A DNA stretch of 64,000 nucleotides from JAFALK01 sp036500605. Lineage in GTDB: Bacteria > Pseudomonadota > Gammaproteobacteria > Burkholderiales > Burkholderiaceae_C. The notes beneath the pieces are model-generated. The model was not told the origin of the DNA, ran no database searches, and was given only the letters and a program-made list of their open reading frames with translations. Shown here in pieces: positions 9,703 through 17,530 of the stretch (position 1 is its first letter; each line of letters opens with the position of its first letter). Both the position numbers and the translations under genes were made by a program. The stretch covers positions 101,942-165,941 of the forward strand of contig DASYBU010000004.1 of NCBI GenBank assembly GCA_036500605.1, given 5' to 3'.

Positions 9703-9869
9703 CCACTACACCTATCGCGTCACCTGGTCCGCCGAAGATGGCGAACATGTGGGCCTGTGCGCCGAGTTCCGTGTGCGCAATCCGCCGGAGCAGCATCGGC
9801 AGCTTGCATTGCAGGCCAGCGAGCAGGGGGAGCTTGAACCGCCTGGTGAGTTCGAAGCTGGCGGCCTAG
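9692..9869 (+). pseudogene. Decayed HicB-like antitoxin gene
   Basis: The start is good: GGAGG at 9678-9682, then ATG 9692. The opening MKPDHYTYRVTWSAEDGEHV and GLCAEF match the N-terminus of HicB-family antitoxins. The frame then jumps directly to VRNPPEQHRQLALQASEQG, which is the C-terminal ribbon-helix-helix part of the same family; the central 45-50 residues are missing. After EQG the frame is wrong. Moving to the +1 frame at 9831 restores SLNRLVSSKLAA followed by TAG 9867-9869, the expected antitoxin end. So the gene has an internal deletion and a second small indel. No intact HicA toxin is adjacent. It fills part of the 380-bp gap between tex and the histidine kinase gene. Confidence 0.7.
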
Positions 9870-9875
9870 GTCCGC

Positions 9876-11948
9876 TCAACCCGGATTCGTCGGCAGAGAA
9901 ATCACGAAGCTCACGCCATCAGGCGCATTGACGGCCTCGATCCGGCCATCCATCTTCGCCAGATAGCTGCGTGCCACGAACAGGCCCTGGCCGCGGCGTT
10001 CGCCATTGCTGGCGGGCGTGTCGCTGACGCCGTATTCAAAGATCTTCTCCAGCTGATCCTCGGCGATCTTCGGGCCGCGGTTGTGGATCGAGAGCACGGC
10101 GTTGCCTGCATCGGCATGCAAACTCAGCGTGATCGGCGTGTCGGCCTGCCGGTAGCGCTGCGCATTGCGGAGCACATGCGTGACCACGTCTTCGAGCGAG
10201 TATTCGTCGGCGTTGACCCACAGCTCACCGTCGGACCAGGGCGTTAGCACGACGCCTTCGATGCCGGCATAGGCGGCGTTGTCGGCGAGCTGTGCGGCAA
10301 AGGCGGCGAGGTCGAGCTTCTCGGTGGCGAACTGCGCCGAAGCCAAAGCCTCGCTCGGGCTGGCCGTTCCGTAGAGCACGCGCACCGCCTGCTGCATGCG
10401 CAAGAGATAGCGACGGCTCGTATGCTCTTCATCGGGATGCAGGGCCAGCAGCGATTGCAGCGGCGACATGATTTCGTGGCCGACCGCATGCCACATGTCA
10501 CGCTCATGCTCGGCGCGCAACTGCTCGCGGCGCAGGGCGAGCTTGGCGCGGTCGAGCAGGTCGGCGATCGTGCCGGCGAGGATGCCGATTTCATCGGAGC
10601 CGCGCAGGTCGGCCACGTCGAGCTCGCCGATGCGTTCGTCAATGCGCGCCGGCTGCATGTTGTACGACACCGCTGCCGCGCGCTTGGTCAGCCGCGCGAT
10701 GCGGCGCATCAGCCCCGTCGTGAGCGCCAGCCAGGCCAGGAAGATCGCGCCCAGCATGCCGCCCACCAACCACGAGACACGCGCCGCGCCGGCGCTGAGA
10801 AAGCGGTCCACGCTCTTGACGTCGCCGCTCAGGTTCAGGTCATAGCGGCCGAGCGGCGTGCCGACGCTGTCATGCGCGACGAGCTGCGGTTCGGCCTCGT
10901 TCAGCGGAAGATGGCGGATCAGGCGTGTCAGCCAGGGCGAGGGCAGATCGTCAGGCTCGACATGGCCGCGCAAGGTGGTCACGAGCTTGCCCGCGTGTTC
11001 GATCGTCAGCACTTCGCCGGCCTGCAATTCACTGCTCAAGCTCTGCAAGGTGATCGGCGATTGCGGCGCCTCGGCCGCGCTGTCGAACAGCGCCTTGCCG
11101 TCGGGCCCGAGCAGTTCGATGCGCAGTTCCATCCGCGCCAGATCGCGCGGCGGCCAGATCATGCGCTCGTGCTTCAGCATCAGCGCTTCCTGCAGGGCCG
11201 CCACCGGCAGTCGCAAAGAGAACATGGTGAGGCGAGGGCAGTCGTCAGCCTCTTTCAGGCAAGGGCCTTCGCGCCAGATCCAGCCGCGGAAATCACGTTC
11301 AGGCCGCGTGCGCTGCGCGAGCACGTCGTTGCTGCTGGCAAAGCCGGTGAGCCGGCCACGCTGTTCCCAGCCGCCGCTGTCCATCGCCTCGAACGGCGCT
11401 ATCCACTGTTGGGTCTGCCCTCGGTAGCTGAGCTTCACGCGGACACGGTGCACGCCGGAAAGGTCGAGCTGGCCGCGTTCGCGCGCTACCAGCTCGTTGG
11501 CCTCCAGCGAACCCACGGCGTAGACAAAGCCGCCCGCGTAGGCGTTGCTGCCGACCGCCAGACAAAGGCTCGCTCCATTGGCGTAGTGCAGCGCGCACCC
11601 CGACATCTCGACCGCACTGCGCGCCTTCTGCGGATCGTCGAAATCAATCGCCGAGAAGGGCAGCAAGAGCGGCGTGGCGTGTTCGTCCTGGCCGGCTTCG
11701 GGGTTGAGCAAAGCGAGCTGCCCGGTCGGGTGGCGCAGGCGCGCGGCCACGGTGTCGAGCGAGCGGCCGAAGCTTTGTGCATAGCGCTGATAGGAGCGCG
11801 CCTTCTCTTCGCGCAAGAGCGTCACGGCCAGCGTGACGGTCGCCAGCGCAAGCAGCAGGAACACGCCGTGGAAGACGATGCGGTTGCGCCAGGCGGCCAG
11901 GCCCAGGCGCGGCATCGGCGGCATCGCCGGGACCTTGAAAAAACTCAT
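9876..11948 (-). CDS. Membrane sensor histidine kinase
   Basis: This 690-residue kinase has a first transmembrane helix at about 26-46, a large extracytoplasmic sensor region (about 50-390), a second helix at 391-412, a HAMP-like linker, a phosphoacceptor helix with His491 in HAVGHEIMSPLQSLLALHP, and a C-terminal ATPase domain (NAQRYRQ as N box, SIHNRGPKIAEDQLEKIF, then GERRGQGLFVARSYL as G2 box). The G1 box has Asn where Asp is common. ATG 11948 overlaps the response regulator stop by ATGA, so the longer frame upstream is rejected. The two proteins form a two-component pair. The signal is unknown; the sensor domain contains several Cys residues but no domain I can name. Confidence 0.9.
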   Translation of the reverse strand: MSFFKVPAMPPMPRLGLAAWRNRIVFHGVFLLLALATVTLAVTLLREEKARSYQRYAQSFGRSLDTVAARLRHPTGQLALLNPEAGQDEHATPLLLPFSAIDFDDPQKARSAVEMSGCALHYANGASLCLAVGSNAYAGGFVYAVGSLEANELVARERGQLDLSGVHRVRVKLSYRGQTQQWIAPFEAMDSGGWEQRGRLTGFASSNDVLAQRTRPERDFRGWIWREGPCLKEADDCPRLTMFSLRLPVAALQEALMLKHERMIWPPRDLARMELRIELLGPDGKALFDSAAEAPQSPITLQSLSSELQAGEVLTIEHAGKLVTTLRGHVEPDDLPSPWLTRLIRHLPLNEAEPQLVAHDSVGTPLGRYDLNLSGDVKSVDRFLSAGAARVSWLVGGMLGAIFLAWLALTTGLMRRIARLTKRAAAVSYNMQPARIDERIGELDVADLRGSDEIGILAGTIADLLDRAKLALRREQLRAEHERDMWHAVGHEIMSPLQSLLALHPDEEHTSRRYLLRMQQAVRVLYGTASPSEALASAQFATEKLDLAAFAAQLADNAAYAGIEGVVLTPWSDGELWVNADEYSLEDVVTHVLRNAQRYRQADTPITLSLHADAGNAVLSIHNRGPKIAEDQLEKIFEYGVSDTPASNGERRGQGLFVARSYLAKMDGRIEAVNAPDGVSFVISLPTNPG

Positions 11949-12649
11949 GCAGCGGTCCAGCGGAAGCCGCGCATCGGCACGTTCTCGATGCCGTCGAAGG
12001 TCGGGTCCGCATCGCGGAAGGCTTCGCGGATCGTCGCCACATGCTTGCGCACGTTGTCGCGGCTGCGGCCGCTCTTGACCACCTCGAAGAACTCTTCGTA
12101 GCTGACCACCTCGCCGCGCCGCTGGTAGAGCGTGGCGAGGATGCGCTGTGCGGTCAGTGGCAAGTTGATGCGCTGGCCGCGCCAGACGGCTGAGCGTTGC
12201 CACAGCGGATCGAGCAGCAGCTCCTGCGCCGGTGCGGGTGCGGCAGCTTCGCCGCGCCGAGCGCGTGCGGCGCGCAGCATGTCGAGAAAGGTGTCGATGA
12301 ACTCGGCCTCGCTGAAGGTGGTCTTCTGGAGATAGTCCCAGGCGTCGAGCGCCTTCATGATGCCGCGGTAGATGGCGGCCGGCATGGCCGAGACGACCAG
12401 CACGGGCGTGCCCTGGTGGCGCTTGTTGATCGCGTTGATCAGTGCCACGCCGGCATGGCGCTCGCGGCCGAGCTCGATGTCGAGCAGCACGAGGTCATAA
12501 CGCTCACGTTCCAGTGCGGCCTCGGCGCTGTCGCGGTCGAACCATTGGTCGATCTGCAGCTCGGGGCGGGCGCTCAGGATCCAGCCGGCGAGCTGGTCAC
12601 TGGTGGGGCGGTCGTCTTCGATCAGGGCGATGCGGGTGACAGGAGGCAT
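11945..12649 (-). CDS. OmpR-like DNA-binding response regulator
   Basis: This 234-residue protein has a receiver domain with the acidic cluster EDD at 11-13, phosphoacceptor Asp57 in VLLDIELG and conserved VVSAMP. A C-terminal winged-helix domain (about 140-234) follows: LPLTAQRILATLYQRRGEVVSYEEFFE and VRKHVATIREAF. The start MPPVTRIALIEDD at 12649 is set by the beginning of the receiver domain and by AGGAGG-like sequences near it. The gene is translationally coupled (ATGA) to the downstream histidine kinase. The C-terminal helix signature is atypical of PhoB/OmpR, so the DNA target cannot be guessed. The divergent neighbour at 12790 (SPFH protein) is a candidate target. Confidence 0.88.
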   Translation of the reverse strand: MPPVTRIALIEDDRPTSDQLAGWILSARPELQIDQWFDRDSAEAALERERYDLVLLDIELGRERHAGVALINAINKRHQGTPVLVVSAMPAAIYRGIMKALDAWDYLQKTTFSEAEFIDTFLDMLRAARARRGEAAAPAPAQELLLDPLWQRSAVWRGQRINLPLTAQRILATLYQRRGEVVSYEEFFEVVKSGRSRDNVRKHVATIREAFRDADPTFDGIENVPMRGFRWTAA

Positions 12650-12789
12650 GGGGGGATTATGGAAGTGAGCGAGGCAGGCGCTGCGGAAGGTTTCTTCCGC
12701 GCGACGGAGCAATGTCACCCGGCGCCGGCATTGAGGCTTCCTGGGGTGCGGAGGAATCATTCGATCACCCCAAAACCACGGAGGTCATC

Positions 12790-14004
12790 ATGCAAATCCC
12801 CGAGTCGATCAAATCCCTCCCAGGCCGCTTTCGTGACGCTCTGCCGAGCCCTTATGCGCTGGGCCGCACCGTGCCGAAGCTCGCCGCCGTGGCCCTGGCC
12901 TGCGCGGCGGTGTACGGCCTCTACCAGCACCCGCCGTTCTACACCGTGCCGCGTGGCGAGGTCGCGGTGCGCACCAACCTCTTCACCGGCCACGCGACCA
13001 GCTTCAACGAAGGCCGCATCCTCGACATCCCCGGTCTCTTCGAGGTGCGCAGCCTGCCGCTGCGCGACCAGATCTTCCACGCCATCGAGATGGCCCGCGC
13101 CGACAGCGGCGGAGCGCTCCAGTCGCTAGAAGGTCTCTCACTCGGCATGGACCTGACCGTGGGCTGGCGCGTGGATGCGAGCCAGTTGCCCGGCCTGGCC
13201 GAGCGCCTGCCCGAGAACATCGAGCGCGACCTGATCAACCCGGCCTTGCAGGCCAGCGTCTACCCGGTCGTGTCGCAGCACACGGTGCGCGAAATCTTCT
13301 CGAGCAAGCGCGGCGAGATCGAGCAGGCGATCGCCAGGAACCTGCACGACAAGCTCAAGGCGCAAGGGATCGAGCTGCGCGGCCTGCAGATCGGCCATGT
13401 GGACCTGCCGCCCGACTACCGCCGCGGCATGGACGGCCTGCTGGCCGAGGGCCTGGCAGCCGAGAAGATGCAGTTCACGCTCGACCTCAAGGCCAAGCAG
13501 GTCAAGCAGACCGAACTCGAAGCCCAAGCGGACAAGTCCCGACGGGAGATCGCCGCCCAGGCCAGCGAACAGGAGCAGATCATTGCCGCGCGCGCCCAGG
13601 AAGAAGCGATGAAGCATGTACTGCCGCTCAAGGAAAAGCAGATCGAACAGCGCAAGCTCGAAGCCGAGGCCGCGAACGCCCAGCGCATCAAGCTCGCGGA
13701 GGGCAACGCGACGGCCCGGCAGATCGAGGCCGAAGCCGAGGCCAAGGCGCGCGACAAGCTTGCTGATGCCGAGGCGTATCGCATTGCCGAGATCGGCAAG
13801 GTCGACGCCAAGCGCATGGCCGACGAAGGCGCGCTGCTGACGATGCATCCGCTGCTGGTGCAGAAGGCGCTGGCCGACAAGCTCTCGGACAAGATCCAGG
13901 TGATCATCGCGCCGCCCTCGGTCAGCGGCGGCTTCATCGGCTCGGGCCTGGTGGGCAATGTGGGCCTGCGGCAGGCCGCAGCTCAAACCCAGGCGCAGGA
14001 GTAA
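12790..14004 (+). CDS. SPFH/band 7 (prohibitin-like) membrane protein
   Basis: This 404-residue protein has one N-terminal transmembrane segment (about 33-55, LAAVALACAAVYGLYQ), then an SPFH domain (VPRGEVAVRTNLFTGHATSF through VREIFSSKRGEIEQAIARNL). A long Ala/Glu/Lys/Gln-rich coiled coil (about 220-360) and a short Gly-rich tail complete it. SPFH proteins assemble into membrane ring scaffolds linked to lipid microdomains and protease control. ATG 12790 is preceded by CGGAGG at 12780-12784, so the longer in-frame extension from 12712 is not used. It is followed 3 bp later by an exported SH3-like protein, so the two are surely co-transcribed. The start region is divergent from the response regulator gene. 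Confidence 0.88.
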   Translation: MQIPESIKSLPGRFRDALPSPYALGRTVPKLAAVALACAAVYGLYQHPPFYTVPRGEVAVRTNLFTGHATSFNEGRILDIPGLFEVRSLPLRDQIFHAIEMARADSGGALQSLEGLSLGMDLTVGWRVDASQLPGLAERLPENIERDLINPALQASVYPVVSQHTVREIFSSKRGEIEQAIARNLHDKLKAQGIELRGLQIGHVDLPPDYRRGMDGLLAEGLAAEKMQFTLDLKAKQVKQTELEAQADKSRREIAAQASEQEQIIAARAQEEAMKHVLPLKEKQIEQRKLEAEAANAQRIKLAEGNATARQIEAEAEAKARDKLADAEAYRIAEIGKVDAKRMADEGALLTMHPLLVQKALADKLSDKIQVIIAPPSVSGGFIGSGLVGNVGLRQAAAQTQAQE

Positions 14005-14007
14005 ATC

Positions 14008-15435
14008 ATGAGCAAGATTTATCCACTTGTGGTGGGCGTGGCGCTGGTGAGCGCCGCCGTGCAGACCTTCGCCGCACAGACGGCCCTGGTGGTGCAGGAC
14101 GGCGCGATGCTGCGGGCTGCGGCGCGCGACTCCAGCCCGCAGCAGGCCCAGCTGGCGCGCGGCGAGGCGCTGGAGATCCGCGCCGAGCGGCTCGATTACT
14201 GGCAGGTCTGGGACTACCGGCGCGAGCGCGGCGGCTTCGTGCGCAAGTCGCAGGCGATGGTGCTTGCCAGCGATGCGCCGACGCTGCTGGCGCAACTGCG
14301 CCTGACGATGCCGCAGGAGGGCAACGAAGGCCTGGGCGTGGCGTTGGCCGCTGCCTACGTCCAGGCCGCCACGCCGGCCGAACTGGCCAGCGCGACCGGT
14401 GCCGAGGTGCTCGACGACCTGGGCCAGCTCGGCGCGCGCATCGCGGCTAACGGCACCACTCGGCGCAGCAGTCTGCTCGACGTGGCTTCGCGCTATGGCC
14501 TGCGCTTCGACAATTTCGAGCAGGCCGACGGCAATGTGCGCGTCTGCTACGACGGCGACGCTTTCCGCCGTGTCCTGAGCCTGCCGGCCACCGCCGGTGC
14601 GAAGGCCCGCGCCGCGCTGGCGCTGACACGCGCCGAGTGCCGCCCGACCACGCTGACCCCAACGCAAGCGAAGGCCAATGACGACTGGCGCGCCGAGGTG
14701 TTGAGCCACGCGCCGCTTGAAGGACTCTCCACGCTGGAGAAGAACCGCCTGCTGCTGCGCCGCGCCGGCATCGCGGCCACCCGCGCCTTCGAGCATCGCG
14801 ATGCGGCGCTCGCTCAAACCGCGCTGGCCGATTTTGCGCAGGTCGAGCCCGTCGAGCTGGCCGAAGACGACATGCCCGACTACAACGACGCCGCCATGCG
14901 CGTCAATGCGATGCGCTGGTTGGCCCAGGCGCAGCCGGCCGAGCGCAGCTTTGCGCAGGGCTATCTGCGCATGACCTCGAACGACGGTGCGACGGCTGGC
15001 GAACACTGCCTGGTGCTGGCCGACACCAAGAAGGAGTTGTTCAGGCGCTGCAGCTTCGGCGCCATCGCGCTGGCCTCCGCGAGCATGAACCGCGAAGGCA
15101 ATGCGATCGCCGTGGCCGTGCAGCCTCTCGATGGCTGGCGCGAGCTGTGGGTGCTGCGCGCGTCGAAGGCGGGGTGGGACTTGCAGGTGCTGCCACCGGC
15201 CGCTGCCGCGCCAGGCCTGGGCTATGCCGAGTTTGCGGGCTGGGTGCCCGGCGGCAAGCAGCTGCTGGTGGTCTCCGAGTCGCGCGCCGAAGGCCGCTAC
15301 ATGAGCCGCCGCTTCTCTCAGCTGGCGCTGGACACGCTGGCGGTGCAGCACATGGCGCCTGACCCGACGCAGCTCGGTGTGTTCCAGCGCTGGGCCGATC
15401 CGGGCTGGAAGGGAGCGAGCCTGGCTTTGCGCTGA
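14008..15435 (+). CDS. Exported protein with N-terminal SH3-like domain, function unknown
   Basis: This 475-residue protein has a clear signal peptide (MSKIYPLVVGVALVSAAVQT, cleavage after FAA). An SH3-like segment follows (ALVVQDGAMLRAAARDSSPQ, LARGEALEIRAERLDYWQVW, GFVRKSQAMVL). The remainder is helical-rich and then appears beta-propeller-like, with phrases such as GNAIAVAVQPLDGWRELWVL and GYAEFAGWVPGGKQLLVVSE. I do not recognise a named family. It begins 3 bp after the SPFH gene and ends shortly before a large palindromic repeat. The tight linkage suggests that it works with the SPFH protein at the membrane, with the SH3-like part outside the cytoplasm. That role is inference. Confidence 0.75.
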   Translation: MSKIYPLVVGVALVSAAVQTFAAQTALVVQDGAMLRAAARDSSPQQAQLARGEALEIRAERLDYWQVWDYRRERGGFVRKSQAMVLASDAPTLLAQLRLTMPQEGNEGLGVALAAAYVQAATPAELASATGAEVLDDLGQLGARIAANGTTRRSSLLDVASRYGLRFDNFEQADGNVRVCYDGDAFRRVLSLPATAGAKARAALALTRAECRPTTLTPTQAKANDDWRAEVLSHAPLEGLSTLEKNRLLLRRAGIAATRAFEHRDAALAQTALADFAQVEPVELAEDDMPDYNDAAMRVNAMRWLAQAQPAERSFAQGYLRMTSNDGATAGEHCLVLADTKKELFRRCSFGAIALASASMNREGNAIAVAVQPLDGWRELWVLRASKAGWDLQVLPPAAAAPGLGYAEFAGWVPGGKQLLVVSESRAEGRYMSRRFSQLALDTLAVQHMAPDPTQLGVFQRWADPGWKGASLALR

Positions 15436-15498
15436 AACACTCAGTTATCCTGCGTTGCGTCAATCAAGAGGGCCCTGAGATGAAACTAACGTCAATCG

Positions 15499-15605
15499 GT
15501 TTCCGGAACGCAGAGGACGCAGAGCGAGCGCAGAGATCGCAGAGTGTTGAGCTGCAACTTCTCCGCGTACTCTGCGTCTCTTTGCGCTCTCTGCGTTCCG
15601 GAAAC
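15499..15605. repeat. Intergenic long imperfect palindrome rich in CGCAGAG words
   Basis: The outer arms are a perfect 17-bp inverted repeat: GTTTCCGGAACGCAGAG at 15499-15515 and CTCTGCGTTCCGGAAAC at 15589-15605. Inward, both arms continue with related GACGCAGAG and GCGCAGAG-type words, so the whole 107 bp can fold into a long cruciform. It lies between the SH3-like protein gene and the FAD oxidase gene. It encodes nothing convincing; short ORFs through it are composed only of repeat words. It resembles dispersed REP/MITE-type intergenic repeats, but copy number cannot be judged from one window. Confidence 0.8.
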
Positions 15606-15658
15606 TCCGTATTCGTTTCATGCGATGCGGGTGGCGCGCAGTGCTATGGACAACTGAG

Positions 15659-17449
15659 ATGAAGCGACGCGTTGTGCTGCAAACCTTGGCCCAGGCCGCG
15701 TGCATCGCGCCCTGGTCGCTCCCCTCGCTGGCGGCGGCAGAGCCCTTCAAGCGCGTGCGGCCCGGCGACGCCGCGTGGCCCAGCGAGGCGCAATGGCGCA
15801 AGCTCGGCGAGACGCTGGGCGCGCGGCTGATCAAGTTGAGTTCCGCGCTGGCCTGCGCCAGTGGCGATGCGTGCGCAGAACTTCGGCGCAAGATGCGCAA
15901 CCCTTTCTACGTGGGCGACGACCCGGCACTGACGCAGACCAGTGGCTGGCTCGATGCCTGGTCCTCGCAGCCGAGCGCCTATGCAGTGGCGGCGGAATCG
16001 GCGGCCGATGTGGTGGCTGCCGTCAATTTCGCGCGCGAGCATCGGCTGCGTGTGGTGGTCAAGGGCGGCGGGCACAGCTATCTGGGCACTTCGGATGCGC
16101 CGGACTCGCTGCTGATCTGGACGCGGCATCTGAACGCGGTCGTGGTTCACGAGGCTTTCGTCGCGCAAGGCAGTACCGAGCCGGCTCAACCCGCCGTCAG
16201 CGTGCAGGCCGGTGCGATGTGGGCCGACGCATACGACGCGGTCACCACGCGAGCTGGGCGTTATGTCCAAGGCGGTGGTTGCAACACGGTCGGCGTCGCC
16301 GGCCTGGTGCAGAGCGGCGGCTTTGGCAGCTTCAGCAAGGCTTATGGCACGGCGGCTGCGGGCTTGCTTGAAGCCGAGCTGGTCACGGCCGATGGTCAAC
16401 TGCGGGTGGTCAACGCGCATCAGCATCCCGAGTTGTTCTGGGCCTTGAAAGGCGGCGGAGGCGGCAGCTTCGGCGTGGTCACGCGGCTGACGCTGCGCAC
16501 GCGCGAACTGCCTCAAACCTTCGGCGCGGTGTTCGGTTCGATTCAGGCCAGAACCGATGAGGGCTACCGCGCCCTGATCGCCAAGATCGTCAGCTTCTAC
16601 GCGAGTGCGCTGTTCAATCCGCATTGGGGCGAGCAGATCAAGTTCGAGGGCGAGAAGCAGCTTGGGCTCTCGCTGGTGTTTCAAGGCCTCAGCAAGGAAG
16701 AGGCGGAAACCGTATGGGCGCCGTTCATCGAGTGGGTCAAGTCTCACGAGGATGAGTACAAGATGCTCAAGCCGATCCAGGCGCTGGCCTTGCCGGCCCG
16801 GCATTTCTGGGATGTCGAGTTCATGCGCAAGTACGCGCCGCCCGGCGTGATGGTGTCCGACGAGCGGCCCGGCGCGCCTGCGCATCATGCGGCCTGGGGC
16901 GGTGACCTGGGGCAGGTGGGCTGGTTCATCCACGGCTATCAATCGGCCTGGTTGCCGCAGTCGCTGTTGCAGGCTGATCAGCAGGCCAGCTTGGTGGATG
17001 CGCTCTATGAATGCAAGCGCGATTGGGACGTGGCGCTGCATCTGAACAAGGGCTTGGCTGGCGCCGCACCGAGCGATCTGGCAAGTGCGCGCAACACCGC
17101 AACGAACCCGCAGGTGCTTGAAGCCTTTGCCTTGGCCATCGTTGCCGGCGGCGGTGGGCCAGCTTATCCAGGGCAGGGCGGCGATGGCCCCGATCTGGGA
17201 CGGGCTCGCCAGCGCGCGGCCACGATCGAGCGTGCCATGAAGTCCTTGCGTCGGGCTGCGCCCGATGCCGGCGCCTATGTGTCCGAGAGCGACTATTTCC
17301 AGGCCGATTGGCAGGCCGCCTACTGGGGCGCGAACTACCCGAGGCTGCTGACTGCCAAACATCGCTATGACCCCGAGGGCCTGTTTTTCGTTCACCACGG
17401 CGTGGGCAGCGAAGGCTGGAGCGAGGATGGTTTTGTGCGCAAAGCCTGA
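15659..17449 (+). CDS. Secreted FAD-linked oxidase with BBE domain (predicted bicovalent flavin)
   Basis: This 596-residue protein starts MKRRVVLQTLAQAACIAPWS, a signal peptide with twin arginines that may be Tat-dependent, as expected for a protein folded with FAD. The FAD_binding_4 (PCMH-type) domain covers about residues 95-290. His139 in GGGHSY and Cys208 in GGGCNTVG stand where berberine-bridge-enzyme-like oxidases bind FAD at two covalent sites. The C-terminal BBE segment is YWGANYPRLLTAKHRYDPEG. ATG 15659 is chosen over 15620 because the signal peptide starts there. Such enzymes oxidise sugars, alkaloids or other alcohols. The substrate here is unknown; a TonB-dependent receptor gene follows 81 bp downstream. 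Confidence 0.88.
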   Translation: MKRRVVLQTLAQAACIAPWSLPSLAAAEPFKRVRPGDAAWPSEAQWRKLGETLGARLIKLSSALACASGDACAELRRKMRNPFYVGDDPALTQTSGWLDAWSSQPSAYAVAAESAADVVAAVNFAREHRLRVVVKGGGHSYLGTSDAPDSLLIWTRHLNAVVVHEAFVAQGSTEPAQPAVSVQAGAMWADAYDAVTTRAGRYVQGGGCNTVGVAGLVQSGGFGSFSKAYGTAAAGLLEAELVTADGQLRVVNAHQHPELFWALKGGGGGSFGVVTRLTLRTRELPQTFGAVFGSIQARTDEGYRALIAKIVSFYASALFNPHWGEQIKFEGEKQLGLSLVFQGLSKEEAETVWAPFIEWVKSHEDEYKMLKPIQALALPARHFWDVEFMRKYAPPGVMVSDERPGAPAHHAAWGGDLGQVGWFIHGYQSAWLPQSLLQADQQASLVDALYECKRDWDVALHLNKGLAGAAPSDLASARNTATNPQVLEAFALAIVAGGGGPAYPGQGGDGPDLGRARQRAATIERAMKSLRRAAPDAGAYVSESDYFQADWQAAYWGANYPRLLTAKHRYDPEGLFFVHHGVGSEGWSEDGFVRKA

Positions 17450-17530
17450 GCGTTATTCGCCTTTCATCGCACCGTGACTTTGGGAACGGTCACGGGCCTT
17501 TGGCATGATGCCGGGTTTTGTCGGGAGTAG

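Noticed and set aside
13138..15351. 737-codon minus-strand frame
   Set aside because: Lies antisense to the SPFH and SH3-like genes, with Leu/Arg/His/Gln-rich non-protein-like sequence.
15460..15900. Minus-strand ORF through the palindromic repeat
   Set aside because: Its N-terminal part is antisense to the oxidase gene and the rest is repeat words; no ribosome-binding site.
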